The notes below the pieces were generated by a model. The model ran no database searches and was not told the DNA's origin. It saw only the letters and a program-made list of their open reading frames with translations. The translations under genes and the position numbers were made by a program. From Jiella pacifica (lineage in GTDB: Bacteria > Pseudomonadota > Alphaproteobacteria > Rhizobiales > Rhizobiaceae), in NCBI RefSeq assembly GCF_010500815.1, contig NZ_JAAAMG010000027.1, positions 1-62,519 on the forward strand: DNA of 62,519 nt, given 5' to 3'. Each line of letters opens with the position of its first letter. Within the stretch, counting starts at the first letter, position 1. Shown in pieces: positions 45,271-54,934 of this stretch.

Positions 45271-46185
45271 TTGACCATCGACTTGACGAACCGCGTCGCG
45301 ATCGTGACGGGCGCCGGCGGCGGCCTCGGCCGGGAACACGCCCTGGCGCTGGCAAAGCGCGGCGCCAAGGTGGTCGTCAACGATCTCGGCGGCGCGGTCG
45401 ACGGCACCGGCGGATCTCTGGCGGCGGCGGAACGCGTCGCGAAGGAAATCCGCGAGGCCGGTGGGGAAGCGATCGCCAACAGTGCCTCGGTGACGGATTT
45501 CGACGAAGTCGAGGCCATGGTCGCCGAGGCGACGGAGCGCTGGGGACGCGTCGACATCCTCGTCGCCAATGCCGGCATCCTGCGCGACAAGACCTTCGCC
45601 AAGATGGAGATCGCCGATTTCCGCGCCGTGCTCAACGTTCATGTCATGGGCGCGGTGCATTGCGCCAAGGCCGTGTGGGCCGGCATGCGGGAGAGATCCT
45701 ACGGTCGCATCGTCTTCACCACGTCGTCGAGTGGCCTGTTCGGCAGCTTCGGGCAGGCGAACTACAGCGCGGCGAAGATGGCGCTGGTCGGGCTGATGAA
45801 CACGCTGGCGCTCGAAGGCGCCAAATACGACATCCGGGTCAATTGCCTTGCGCCCACCGCCGGTACGCGGATGCTGGAGGGCCTCATCCCGGACGACTGG
45901 CTCGCGGCGCTCGATCCGGCGCTGGTCAGCCCGGCGGTGGTCGCTCTCGCAAGCGCCGATGCACCGACCAAGACGGTTCTCTGCGCCGGCGCGGGCGGTT
46001 TCGAGACTGCCAGGACGCTGCTGACCCGGGGCGACTATTTCGGGTCGCGCGAGGATCTGCCCGAGCAGGTGCTCGCATCGCTCGATCGGCTGTCGGACCT
46101 CGACGGCGTCATCGATCCGACGGACGGTACCGTCCAATACAAGCACGAGTTGGCCAAGGCCGGCTTCAAGCCCCGGGAGAACTGA
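45271..46185 (+). CDS. SDR related to multifunctional enzyme type 2 (3R-hydroxyacyl-CoA dehydrogenase-like)
   Basis: The 304-residue protein is an SDR of the MFE-2/HSD17B4 group: the cofactor loop TGAGGGLG is followed by the diagnostic 'REHALALAKRGAKVVVNDLGG', then NAGILRD, Ser of 'TSSSGLFGSFGQANYSAAK' and the catalytic YSAAK. It should oxidise the 3-hydroxyacyl-CoA produced by a MaoC-type hydratase. The start is a TTG at 45271 with AAGGAG seven bases upstream. It precedes the thiolase gene by three bases, so the SDR, thiolase and MaoC form one operon following the TRAP transporter. Confidence 0.85.
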   Translation: MTIDLTNRVAIVTGAGGGLGREHALALAKRGAKVVVNDLGGAVDGTGGSLAAAERVAKEIREAGGEAIANSASVTDFDEVEAMVAEATERWGRVDILVANAGILRDKTFAKMEIADFRAVLNVHVMGAVHCAKAVWAGMRERSYGRIVFTTSSSGLFGSFGQANYSAAKMALVGLMNTLALEGAKYDIRVNCLAPTAGTRMLEGLIPDDWLAALDPALVSPAVVALASADAPTKTVLCAGAGGFETARTLLTRGDYFGSREDLPEQVLASLDRLSDLDGVIDPTDGTVQYKHELAKAGFKPREN

Positions 46186-46188
46186 ACC

Positions 46189-47361
46189 ATGCGTGATGCC
46201 GTGATCGTCTCGACCGCCCGCACGCCGATCGGCAAGGCCTATCGCGGCGCCTTCAATGCCACGCCGGCCCCGACACTGGCAGCGCACGCCATTCGCGCTG
46301 CTGTCGAGCGTGCGGGTCTCGATGGCGCAGAAATTGACGATTGTCTGATCGGCTCGGCGCTGCCGCAGGGCTTCCAGCACACGATCGGCCGCATGGCGGC
46401 CGTGCGTGCCGGGCTGCCGGAAACCGTGCCCGGCATGACGCTCGATCGCCAGTGCTCCTCCGGGCTGATGGCAATCGCGACGGCGGCCAAGCAGGTCATC
46501 GTCGACCGCATGGACGTGGTCCTCGCGGGCGGGGTGGAATCGATCTCGATGGTTCAGACGGATGCGTTACGCGTCGACATGGATCCCGAACTCGTCGCCA
46601 TGCATGACGACATGTTCATGCCGATGATCGACACCGCCGAGGTGGTGGCGAAGCGATATGGCATCGGCCGTGACCGCCAGGATGCCTACGCCCTTTCCTC
46701 CCAGCGACGGACGGCGGAGGCGCAGGAAGCAGGCCGGTTCGACGACGAGATCGTCCCCGTCACCGCCACGATGACGGTGATCGACAAGGCTTCGGGAGAG
46801 ACGTCGCAACGCGAGGTGACGCTGTCCCGCGACGAGGGCAACCGGCCGGAGACGACCGCCGAGGGACTTGCCGGGCTCAAGACCGTGCGCGAGGGGGGCG
46901 TCGTCACCGCCGGCAATGCCAGCCAGCTGTCCGACGGTGCGTCGGCCTGCATTGTCATGGAGGCCAGCCAGGCGGAGCGTCGCGGTCTCCAACCGCTCGG
47001 CCGCTACGTCGGCATCGCCGTCGCCGGGACGAAGCCGGACGAGATGGGGATCGGCCCGGTCTTCGCCGTCCCGAAACTTCTGGAACGCTTCGGTCTTGCG
47101 ATCGGCGATATCGACCTGTGGGAGCTCAACGAGGCCTTCGCCGTGCAGGTTCTCTATTGCCGCGACCGGCTGGGCATCCCGGACGAGCGGCTGAACGTCG
47201 ACGGTGGCGCGATCTCGATCGGTCACCCCTATGGGATGTCCGGTGCCCGGATGGTCGGCCATGCGCTCATCGAGGGCAAGCGCCGCGGCGCGAAACGGGT
47301 CGTCGTCACCATGTGTGTCGGCGGCGGAATGGGGGCGGCGGGACTGTTCGAGGTTCTTTGA
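46189..47361 (+). CDS. Acetyl-CoA acetyltransferase (thiolase)
   Basis: The 390-residue enzyme has all thiolase landmarks: catalytic Cys in '[12 protein letters not shown]', '[11 protein letters not shown]', 'ELNEAFAVQ', His in '[17 protein letters not shown]' and the C-terminal '[18 protein letters not shown]' with the second active-site Cys. It should split a 3-ketoacyl-CoA to acetyl-CoA. Start ATG 46189 follows the SDR stop by three bases, with GGGAGA as ribosome binding site; its TGA overlaps the next ATG. Confidence 0.88.
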   Translation: MRDAVIVSTARTPIGKAYRGAFNATPAPTLAAHAIRAAVERAGLDGAEIDDCLIGSALPQGFQHTIGRMAAVRAGLPETVPGMTLDRQCSSGLMAIATAAKQVIVDRMDVVLAGGVESISMVQTDALRVDMDPELVAMHDDMFMPMIDTAEVVAKRYGIGRDRQDAYALSSQRRTAEAQEAGRFDDEIVPVTATMTVIDKASGETSQREVTLSRDEGNRPETTAEGLAGLKTVREGGVVTAGNASQLSDGASACIVMEASQAERRGLQPLGRYVGIAVAGTKPDEMGIGPVFAVPKLLERFGLAIGDIDLWELNEAFAVQVLYCRDRLGIPDERLNVDGGAISIGHPYGMSGARMVGHALIEGKRRGAKRVVVTMCVGGGMGAAGLFEVL

Positions 47362-47732
47362 TGCCGGACAAACGATATTCGCTCGAAGATCTCGGTTCGC
47401 TGATCGGCCGGGAACTCGGCGTCTCCGCATGGCACGCCGTCGACCAGGAGCGAGTCTCCGACTTCGCTAGGCTGACGGAGGACTTCCAGTTCATCCACAC
47501 CGATCCCGAGCGAGCGGCCGCAACGCCCTTCGGCGGCACGATCGCTCACGGATTCCTGCCCCTCTCGCTGCTTTCGGTCTTCTTCTATGAGGCGGTCGGC
47601 GAAATTTCTGGGGCGTCGATGTCCATCAACTACGGCTTTGACTCGCTCCGCTTCATTACGCCGGTGCGCACCGGCAAACGTGTCCGCGGGCGCTTCGTCC
47701 TGCAGGATCGCGTGAAGAAGAATGACAGGTGA
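47361..47732 (+). CDS. MaoC-family (R)-hydratase, shortened by an in-frame TGA
   Basis: The 123-residue product has the MaoC hot-dog fold with the catalytic motif 'TEDFQFIHTDPERAAATPFGGTIAHGFLPLSLLSVFF' that holds the Asp and His. After 'KKNDR' a TGA (47730-47732) ends translation. The same frame continues for 31 codons with the expected last beta strand and C-terminal helix of MaoC proteins, so the gene has most likely suffered a nonsense mutation. Catalytic residues are before the stop, so partial function cannot be ruled out. Its ATG overlaps the thiolase stop. Confidence 0.8.
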   Translation: MPDKRYSLEDLGSLIGRELGVSAWHAVDQERVSDFARLTEDFQFIHTDPERAAATPFGGTIAHGFLPLSLLSVFFYEAVGEISGASMSINYGFDSLRFITPVRTGKRVRGRFVLQDRVKKNDR

Positions 47733-47828
47733 TGGAAATTGTTAATTGACGCCGTTGTCGAGATCGAAGGGGTCGAGAAGCCTGCGCTCGTGGCTCGATG
47801 GCTGATCATGCTGTTCGAGGAATTATGA
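47733..47828 (+). pseudogene. Separated C-terminal tail of the MaoC-type gene
   Basis: In the same frame as the MaoC gene, the codons after the TGA read WKLLIDAVVEIEGVEKPALV followed by ARWLIMLFEEL and a TGA at 47826-47828. 'VVEIEG.EKPALVA' is the normal last strand of MaoC hydratases. This tail has no start codon of its own. Confidence 0.75.
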
Positions 47829-48095
47829 GCGCTCTCCCATAGCCAACGAAATCGCGCAGAGATCGATGTGTAGTTCGTTCGTCATCTCGACTAGCTGCTC
47901 CTCGGTCTGCGACAGGTTGGCGCCGCCGTCGCGAACGAGCGCGGCGTCGATGTTGACCCCGCTCATGTCGTTGACGATGACCGCGACGCGCCGCCCTTCG
48001 CGGTTGTTGAGAACGTGGTTGAGGAGCGTCGTCTTGCCGGCCCCAAGGACACCGGAGAGCACGGTGACTGGGAGGCGGCGGACGGAACGGGGCAT
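47823..48095 (-). pseudogene. 5' fragment of a CobW/COG0523-type GTPase
   Basis: The 90-residue frame has the start of a zinc-related COG0523 GTPase: Walker A 'GVLGAGKTT' (residues about 16-24), '[29 protein letters not shown]' and '[13 protein letters not shown]'. At residue 73 (about 47877), where the CxCC metal motif should come, the sequence changes to '[11 protein letters not shown]' and stops. The remaining two thirds of the protein are gone. The neighbour on the same strand is an AztD-ZinT remnant, so this was a zinc-starvation gene pair. Confidence 0.75.
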
Positions 48096-48141
48096 CTCGC
48101 TGATGGCGATCCTCGTTCGCTGGAAAGATGAGGGACGGCAT

Positions 48142-48163
48142 GCCCGGCCCAGATTGGCCGGGC
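48142..48163 (-). terminator. Hairpin after the AztD-ZinT gene
   Basis: GCCCGGCC and GGCCGGGC form a perfect 8-bp stem around a six-base loop, about 26 bases after the stop of the AztD-ZinT frame, in the gap before the CobW fragment. No T-run follows on the minus strand, so termination is uncertain. Confidence 0.45.
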
Positions 48164-48188
48164 GATGGTGTTTGCAGTGTGAGAGCGC

Positions 48189-49332
48189 TCAGTGCGCCTT
48201 CATCTCGTCGACGATCTGGTCGGCAGCGAGGGCGGAGGGATAGTAGGTCGGCCAGTTCGTGACCTCCTCCAGCAGAGCTGCGCGATCGTCGCCCCGGTAG
48301 AGATGGTAGTGATCGGCCTTCTGCGGCGCGATCCTGTGGTCGCTGAACTGGATGAACTGCGGAGCCTCGGCGTCGCCATCGGTCTTCTCGAAGATGAAGC
48401 GGACGCCGCGATTGCCCTTCTTGTAGGTCAGCACCTCGTAGCCATCGTAGGTGTAGCGGGCCGAGAGCGGCTTGCCGCTCTTGTAGAAGGTGACCGCGTC
48501 GCCCTCGATGGTGATCCGTTCAACGTCGGTGCGGTTGCCGGTCTCGTACTCGGCCCGGTATTCCGCGGCGCTCATCGTGCCGGCCTCGGCCTTATGGTCC
48601 CACACCGGATCCAGCGTGCCGTCCTGAAGGTAGAGATAGACCGACTGCCAGTCGCCGGCATAGTCCGACAGGGGACGGTCGGCGATCTGGCTATCCTCGA
48701 AATAGCCCTTGTAGATCTGCGGATCGCCATCGCTGTGGGTGTGGTCGGCGCTCGCATGGCCATGGGCATGGCTCTCCGCCGCCTCGTCATGGACGACGCC
48801 GCTGCCGCCGACGACCGCGATGTTGTAGGGCTTGCCCGCAATGGCGATCGTGCCGGCTTCCTCCAGCGTATCCTTGGCGATCCGGCGCACCAGGCCGGCC
48901 TTCGGATCGCTCATCAAGATCTCGTCGCCGGCCATGGCAAGGCGCGGACGGGGATCGTTCCAGTGCCCGTCCATGGAATAAGGTTCAGTGACCTTGGCGC
49001 TGTCGGTCACCTCGGCCTTCAGGACGTCGAGCTTGTGGAGCGTTCCATCCTCGGTCAGGACGTAGCCGAAGCGGGCATTGGCCGGGTCGAGGGCAAAGTC
49101 GATGCGCCGGAAGGGCAGTTCGACGTAGCGGAAATGCGGCGCGTCGACGGGATCGACGACGACCAGTCCCCTGGCGCCATAGTTGCCGAGGAACACCTGC
49201 ATGCTCTTCGAGCCGATCAGGGTTCCGGTGCTCTCGCCTGCCGGCAGTTCCGCAGGATAGTTCAGCATCGCGAAGGTCGGCCCGCCGCTGCCTGCCTTGA
49301 CTGACGTGCCCCCCGCCTTTGGACCGCCCGGC
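48189..49332 (-). pseudogene. AztD-ZinT fusion protein, 5' end lost
   Basis: The readable frame joins two zinc-handling modules. The first part (up to 'NIAVVGGSGVVHDE') is the C-terminal half of the beta-propeller zinc chaperone AztD: 'SMQVFLGNYGARGLVVVDP', 'LTEDGTLHKLDVLKAE', 'TEPYSMDGHWNDPRPR'. A His-rich linker (AAESHAHGHASADHTHSDGD) follows, then a ZinT domain (IYKGYFEDSQIADRPLSDYAGDWQSVYLYLQDG, ending in 'QKADHYHLYRGDD' with the metal His). Homology continues upstream of the apparent ATG at 49268 (GPTF-AMLNYPAELP) up to the IS3 element boundary at about 49333, so the start and signal peptide are lost. It should not be exported as it stands. Confidence 0.78.
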
Positions 49333-49355
49333 TGGAGAATTTCCGGGGGTTTTGC

Positions 49356-50150
49356 TCAAGCCGGCGCACCGTCTCCTGAGCAGTTCATCAACTCGATCGG
49401 GGTCTTATGGCCGATCGCGCTGTGCGGGCGGATCTCGTTATAGTCTCTACGCCAAGCCTCCATCTTGGCGCGGGCGTCGTCAAGGCTCATGAACCAGTGG
49501 GTGTTCAGGCATTCTGGCCGGAATTTGCCGTTGAATGACTCGATGAACGCGTTGTCCGTCGGCTTGCCGGGGCGGGAAAAGTCAAGAATGACGTCCTTCT
49601 GGTAGGCCCATAGATCGAGGTCGCGGGAGATGAACTCTGAGCCCTGGTCGACCCGGATCGACTTGGGATAGCCGACCTTCGAGCAGATCCGTTCCAGTGC
49701 CTGCACGACGTCTTCTCCGCGATAGCTGAAACGGGGATCGGTTGCCGGCGAGAAGCGCGAGAAGGTGTCGACGATCGTTAGAATGCGCAGCTTGCGGCCC
49801 GTTGCGAGCCATCGCCCAGGTCTGGTTGGAATGAGTCGCCACCGTGCGGTCGTCCCGCAAACTGGCCTTCACCCGCCGCTTCGGGACCTTGTTCCTCAGC
49901 TGAAGGCCCATCTCCTTGTAAAGTCGGTAGATTCGCTTCGGGTTCACGGCCCAGCCCTCCCGCCGCAGCAAGACGTGGACACGGCGATAGCCGTATCCCA
50001 CCCGCGTTTCGGCGATCTCCTTGATGCGCTGTTTGAGAGCGGCCTGGTCGCCGCGCCGGGATTGGTAGGTGTAGAGGGACCGATCGACCTGTAGGACGAG
50101 CAGGTCTGCCTGACCGAGACCTTCCAGGCCGCTCTGACCTCGTCCACCAA
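49356..50150 (-). pseudogene. IS3-family OrfB transposase, frameshifted
   Basis: Three pieces in two or more frames make up the DDE transposase. The start (VDEVRAAWKVSVRQTCS) is followed by a frame change near 50098; 'GYGYRRVHVLLRREGWAVNPKRIYRLYKEMGL' then continues until 'SNQTWAMA'; about ten codons are lost there and the frame changes again to 'VQALERICSKVGYPKSIRVDQGSEFISRDLDLWAYQKDV...DFSRPGKPTDNAFIESFNGKFRPECL', which holds the second Asp and the Glu of DDE. Without joining these pieces no transposase can be made. Confidence 0.8.
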
Positions 50151-50170
50151 CCGACGCCTGCGAGCAGGCC

Positions 50171-50437
50171 TCAGGGCTTTTTTGACAGCACGTTCTGCAG
50201 CATGGCCTTATCGAGAGACAAGTCCGCGACGAGCCGCTTCAGCTTGCCGTTCTCCTCCTCGAGCTGGCGCAGCTTCTTCACCTCGGACGGCATCATGCCC
50301 CCATAGCGCTTGCGCCAATTGTAAAAGGTCGCGTCCGAAATCCCGGCTTTGCGGCAGACCTCGGCCACGGCCGTCCCCTCATCGGCCTGCTTCAACACAA
50401 AGGCGATCTGCGCCTCGGTGAACTTCGACTTCTTCAT
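50171..50437 (-). CDS. IS3-family OrfA transposase subunit (IS407-like)
   Basis: The 88-residue protein has the OrfA layout: helix-turn-helix 'FTEAQIAFVLKQADEGTAVAEVCRKAGISDATFYNWRKRYGG' followed by a leucine-rich coiled coil 'VKKLRQLEEENGKLKRLVADLSLDKAMLQNVL'. It is intact, with GAGGAG six bases before the ATG. On its own it may bind the element's ends and repress transposition but cannot transpose it. Confidence 0.85.
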   Translation of the reverse strand: MKKSKFTEAQIAFVLKQADEGTAVAEVCRKAGISDATFYNWRKRYGGMMPSEVKKLRQLEEENGKLKRLVADLSLDKAMLQNVLSKKP

Positions 50438-50645
50438 GGAATTCTCCTCGTCCCGATCCCGGGATCATAAGTGGAAAATTCCAGCCCAAAACGGTCCGAA
50501 TTCCTGGAGGCACGTCACGCGTCCCGATCGCTATGGTGCGATCGGCACAAGACCCAAAGCGAGCTTGTCGATTGCAGATAGCCTCGGGCGGCTTCTGCCT
50601 TGATGAAATTGAGCCAGAAACCGGGCGCTCGACTTGCGGCTTCTC

Positions 50646-51404
50646 TCAAAGAAAGGCGGGCTGCGGGGAGTGGAGCGACCACGCAACCTCGCCGCCCCTG
50701 TGGCAAAGATAGACTTCGTCATCCGTCGCATCGACGATCTCGAACCCCGCGCTGCGGAGCATCGCCTCCATGCCCGCCCGGTTCGGGATCCACCAGTTGG
50801 TCGGGTCGCCGGCATAGTTATTCTCGACGAACACCATGCGCGGATAGCCCTCCTGCTCGAACACCGCCTCCTGCTCGAACGGATAGTCCGGCGCGAGGTC
50901 GGCGACACGGTTGCTTCCCCTCAGCATCGACTGGAACAGGAGATCCCCGCCGACGACGGTCTCGTGGAGAAGGTCGAGCGCCAAGAGCGGATGGCGCAAG
51001 TGGTAGAGCACCCCCATGAAGATGACGAAGTCGAATTTCTCCTTCAGGGCCCCGACCTCGTAGACCGAGAGCTGACGAAACTCGATGTCGTGTCCGGCGA
51101 TTTCCGCGGCGAGCCGGGCTTGGGCGAGATAGCGCGGGTCGGAATCGATCCCGACGACCCGTTCCGCCCTACGCCGCTTCATCTCCAGTGAATAGAAGCC
51201 GGCATTGCAGCCGATGTCGAGCACCGTTCGCCCGCTCATATCCTCGGGCACGAGATGGCGGAAGTGCTGCCATTTGAAGTTCGGATAGTCGCCGAGGAAA
51301 TGCTCCGGCGCGGTTCTGATCCCGCCGAGATCGAGATTGTGAAACCAGGGGCCGAGCGCCCGGATACGGCTTTCAAGGCCGGTCGTCGCGGCTGCCTCGT
51401 TCAT
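50646..51404 (-). CDS. SAM-dependent methyltransferase (TIGR04290-like, CmoB-related)
   Basis: The 252-residue protein has SAM-binding motif 'TVLDIGCNAGFYSLEMKRRRAERVVGID' and the acidic loop end, then 'FDFVIFMGVLYHLRHPLLALDLLHE'. The N-terminal 'PWFHNLDLGGIRTAPEHFLGDYPNFKWQHFRHLVPEDMSGRTVLDIG' is the pattern of CmoB-like enzymes, but in this carbohydrate cluster it more likely methylates a sugar or precursor, as is typical of the TIGR04290 group. ATG at 51402-51404 with GGAAAGGA seven bases upstream; a longer start is less likely. It is the last gene of the glycan cluster's strand. Confidence 0.8.
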   Translation of the reverse strand: MNEAAATTGLESRIRALGPWFHNLDLGGIRTAPEHFLGDYPNFKWQHFRHLVPEDMSGRTVLDIGCNAGFYSLEMKRRRAERVVGIDSDPRYLAQARLAAEIAGHDIEFRQLSVYEVGALKEKFDFVIFMGVLYHLRHPLLALDLLHETVVGGDLLFQSMLRGSNRVADLAPDYPFEQEAVFEQEGYPRMVFVENNYAGDPTNWWIPNRAGMEAMLRSAGFEIVDATDDEVYLCHRGGEVAWSLHSPQPAFL

Positions 51405-51520
51405 GCTGTTCGTCCTTTCCGCGACAGCCCGCTCCAATCGTGCCAGCGGGCCGCGCTTTATTCGGGTGTTTCAGGGCGGTGAGCGGGAAGCAGCCCCCGT
51501 CGCCGCTGGGCGCGAACCCT

Positions 51521-51622
51521 CTAGAGCGGGATGTGATGAGCTCCGCTCGTCATCTTGCTCTCCCATTCCGTTTCCGCATGAGCTCTTTCCGAAAGCCGGT
51601 TCCCGCTTTTCGCGATCATACC
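51521..51622. repeat. RIME-like intergenic palindromic element
   Basis: The gap between the methyltransferase and the decarboxylase-like gene holds a sequence of the type found as intergenic palindromes in rhizobia: it starts CTAGAGCGGGATG, contains an imperfect inverted repeat (AGAGCGGGATGTGATGAGC with GCTCGTCATCTTGCTCT) and the recognisable 'GAAAGCCGGTTCCCGCTTTT', and ends just before the stop of the next gene (CCCTAG). Such elements occur in many copies and may fold in mRNA. Confidence 0.55.
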
Positions 51623-52684
<1,062 letters not shown>

Positions 52685-52739
52685 CCCGTCACCTCCTTCT
52701 TGTGATACGCAAAACCGTGCAACACCGGAAAGGGCCTCC

Positions 52740-53843
52740 CTAGGACAGGCCGGCCGAGGCGAGTTGCCTCGGCGAATGGACGGCGAGCGCGGTGACCAGC
52801 TCCCCGGCCCTTGCGAGCCCCGTATGGCCGGCAAGTACGATCTCCTGCGCCGTTGCCGCGAGCCGCTGGCGATCGGCTGCTCCTGCTGCACTCAGCGCTT
52901 CGACCACCGCCTCGGTTCCACGGGCGATGAGGATCGCCTCGCCCTCGGGCAGAAGTTCCCCGAGGCCGTCCCAGGCATCGCTGATGATCGGCACGCCGAC
53001 GGCGGCGGCTTCGAACAGCCGGACGCTCGGCGACCAGCCGGCGGCGATCATGTCGGCCCGCGTGACGTTGAGGGTGAAGCGCTGGCGGCTGTAGAAGTCG
53101 GCATGCTCGGCCGGCGGCAGATGGTCGATCCGCTCGACATTCTCCGGCCAGTCGATCGTGCCCGGATATTGCGGCCCGGCGACGACGAAGCGTTTCTCCG
53201 GCAGGCGCCGCGCCGGCTCGATCAACAGCCGCTCCAGCGTCGGCTGGCGGTCGGGGCTGTAGGTGCCGAGATAGCCGAGATCCCAGACCGGCTCCGCGCC
53301 GGAGTGCCGGTACTTTTCCGCCTCGACCGAACAGTAGAGCGCCCTGGCGTTCCGCGCCTCGAACTCCGTCTCGAGGCGGGCAAGGGTCGGGCCGCCGGTG
53401 AAGGAAAAATATGTCGAGAACTTGGGGATCTGCCTGGCAGCGAGATATTCCTCGTCGCCGCGTTTCAGTCGGGCAAGGGTCACCGGGGTGTCGATGTCGT
53501 AGAAGCCGACGCGGCCGGGCGCGATCGCCAGCAGCTGGTCGATGACCTCAACACCCTCCGGCACGTAGGAGCCGACGATCACCGCATCCGCCGCGGCGAT
53601 CTGGCGGCGATAGGTGGTCGCCAGTTCCTCGACCGAATCATAGAGGCGCAGTTCGCAGAAATCCGGTTCCGGCAAGTCGCGGTTCGCGGCATACCAGGGC
53701 TTGTCGCGCTCCAGGAACAGGACGCGGTGGCCGAGCGCGTTCAACCCCTTGAGAAGCGAGCGGAAGGTCGTCGCGTGGCCGTTCCCCCAGGAGGAGGAGA
53801 GCGACAGGCCGACGAAGACGATGTCGAGCGGAGCCTGCCTCAT
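52740..53843 (-). CDS. CgeB-like glycosyltransferase 1
   Basis: The 367-residue protein is of the CgeB/Glyco_trans_1_2 type: N-terminal Rossmann start 'IVFVGLSLSSSWGNGHATTFRSLLKGLNALGHRVLFLERDKPWY' and C-terminal 'FTLNVTRADMIAAGWSPSVRLFEAAAVGVPIISDAWDGLGELLPEGEAILIA'. This GT-B family uses nucleotide sugars; the acceptor is unknown. It is the first of three tandem paralogues, and its start overlaps the stop of the next one by 4 bp. Confidence 0.82.
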   Translation of the reverse strand: MRQAPLDIVFVGLSLSSSWGNGHATTFRSLLKGLNALGHRVLFLERDKPWYAANRDLPEPDFCELRLYDSVEELATTYRRQIAAADAVIVGSYVPEGVEVIDQLLAIAPGRVGFYDIDTPVTLARLKRGDEEYLAARQIPKFSTYFSFTGGPTLARLETEFEARNARALYCSVEAEKYRHSGAEPVWDLGYLGTYSPDRQPTLERLLIEPARRLPEKRFVVAGPQYPGTIDWPENVERIDHLPPAEHADFYSRQRFTLNVTRADMIAAGWSPSVRLFEAAAVGVPIISDAWDGLGELLPEGEAILIARGTEAVVEALSAAGAADRQRLAATAQEIVLAGHTGLARAGELVTALAVHSPRQLASAGLS

Positions 53844-54934
53844 GCCGCCGCTCCCGCGCGCTTCTTCGCCAGGGTGTTCGCAAGCAGCGCGTCGACGAGG
53901 ACCGCGCGCTGCTCGTAGGTGTGTTCGGCGAGCACCCGAGCGAGGCCCGCCGCACCGATCGCTGCGGCGCGCTCCTCGGAGAGCTCTGCCATGATGTCGA
54001 GGACGTCGGTGCCGTCGCGGGCGACAACCACTTCCTCGCCAGGCTTCAGGAACTGGTCGATGCCCGGCCACTCGTCGGTGATCAGGCAGGCGCCCGCGCC
54101 CGCCGCCTCGAAGACGCGGGTCGGCGGCGAGAAGCCGATCTCGGCCATGCTGGCGCGGTTGATGTTGAGCACCGCCTTGGGCGTGACGTTGAAGGCGTTG
54201 TGGTCGCGCGTGCCGACATGGCCGATCGCCCGAACGTTCGAGGGCAGCGGCCGGTCGCCCCAGCCGGAGCCGCCGAGGAGGAAGGACGCCTCCGGCAGCC
54301 GCGCCGCCGGCTCCAGGAAGAACTGCTCGACCCGCGCCTCGCGGTCCGGCAGGCGGTTGCCGAGAAAGCCGAGGCTAGCGGCGAAGCGCTCGTCGCGCGG
54401 CACCGGATGATGGGTCTCAGGATCGAGCGCGTTGTAGATCGGTACGCAGGCTCTTGCGCCAAGGGCGCGATAGGCCTCGACCACTGGGTCGCCACCGCCA
54501 TAGGTGAGGACGAGGTCGAGCTTGTCGAGCTGGCGGTGGCTCGGATGGTCAGGCTTCTCGCGCAATTCGGCGAGTGTCGCCGGCGCGTCGACATCCCAGA
54601 AGATCCGGACGGCGTCGGCGCGCGCCGCGCCGAGCACGGCGTCCAGCAGCGCGTCGTCCTCGTAGCCGACGCCGGATGCCTTGACTACGACGTCGGCACC
54701 GGCTGCTTCGGCCGCCGCCTCGCGGAGCGCCTCCGGCGTCGCCTTCCAGACCACGACCTTGGCCCACTCCGGCGGCTCGATGTCGCGGTTCTCCTGTCGC
54801 CCGTAGGCGTCGGGCTCATAGAATGTGATGTCGTGGCCGCGCGCGGCGAGCGCCCGCAGAAGGCCGCGATAATAGGTGGCGGCACCGTTCCAGTAGGAGG
54901 ACAGGAGGCTGGAGCCGTAGAAGGCGATCTTCAT
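53840..54934 (-). CDS. CgeB-like glycosyltransferase 2
   Basis: The 364-residue protein is a close relative of its neighbours: 'MKIAFYGSSLLSSYWNGAATYYRGLLRALAARGHDITFYEPDAYGRQ' at the start and 'AVLNINRASMAEIGFSPPTRVFEAAGAGACLITDEWPGIDQFLKPGEEVVVA' at the end. It has no signal peptide or membrane helix and should be cytosolic. The ATG overlaps the stop of copy 3 by 4 bp. Having three paralogues in a row suggests that each adds a different sugar or acts at a different position. Confidence 0.82.
   Translation of the reverse strand: MKIAFYGSSLLSSYWNGAATYYRGLLRALAARGHDITFYEPDAYGRQENRDIEPPEWAKVVVWKATPEALREAAAEAAGADVVVKASGVGYEDDALLDAVLGAARADAVRIFWDVDAPATLAELREKPDHPSHRQLDKLDLVLTYGGGDPVVEAYRALGARACVPIYNALDPETHHPVPRDERFAASLGFLGNRLPDREARVEQFFLEPAARLPEASFLLGGSGWGDRPLPSNVRAIGHVGTRDHNAFNVTPKAVLNINRASMAEIGFSPPTRVFEAAGAGACLITDEWPGIDQFLKPGEEVVVARDGTDVLDIMAELSEERAAAIGAAGLARVLAEHTYEQRAVLVDALLANTLAKKRAGAAA

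Larger units (their letters stand above)
49333..50483 (-). mobile_element. IS3-family element (IS407-like group), inactive copy
   Basis: Proposed ends are TGGAGAATTTCC at 49333 and, on the other strand, TGGAATTTTCC at 50483, an imperfect terminal inverted repeat, with GGC next to both. Between them lie orfA (intact) and orfB (at least two frameshifts) on the minus strand, 1,151 bp in total. No target duplication was found next to the proposed ends. The left boundary cuts the AztD-ZinT gene, but the missing 5' part is not on the right side, so a deletion accompanied or followed the insertion. Confidence 0.7.

Noticed and set aside
47730-47732. Selenocysteine codon in the MaoC-type gene
   Set aside because: No stem-loop of the bacterial SECIS type was seen directly after the TGA, and MaoC proteins do not use selenocysteine.
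49333-50483. Target site duplication for the IS3 element
   Set aside because: The three bases beside each proposed end do not match in direct orientation.
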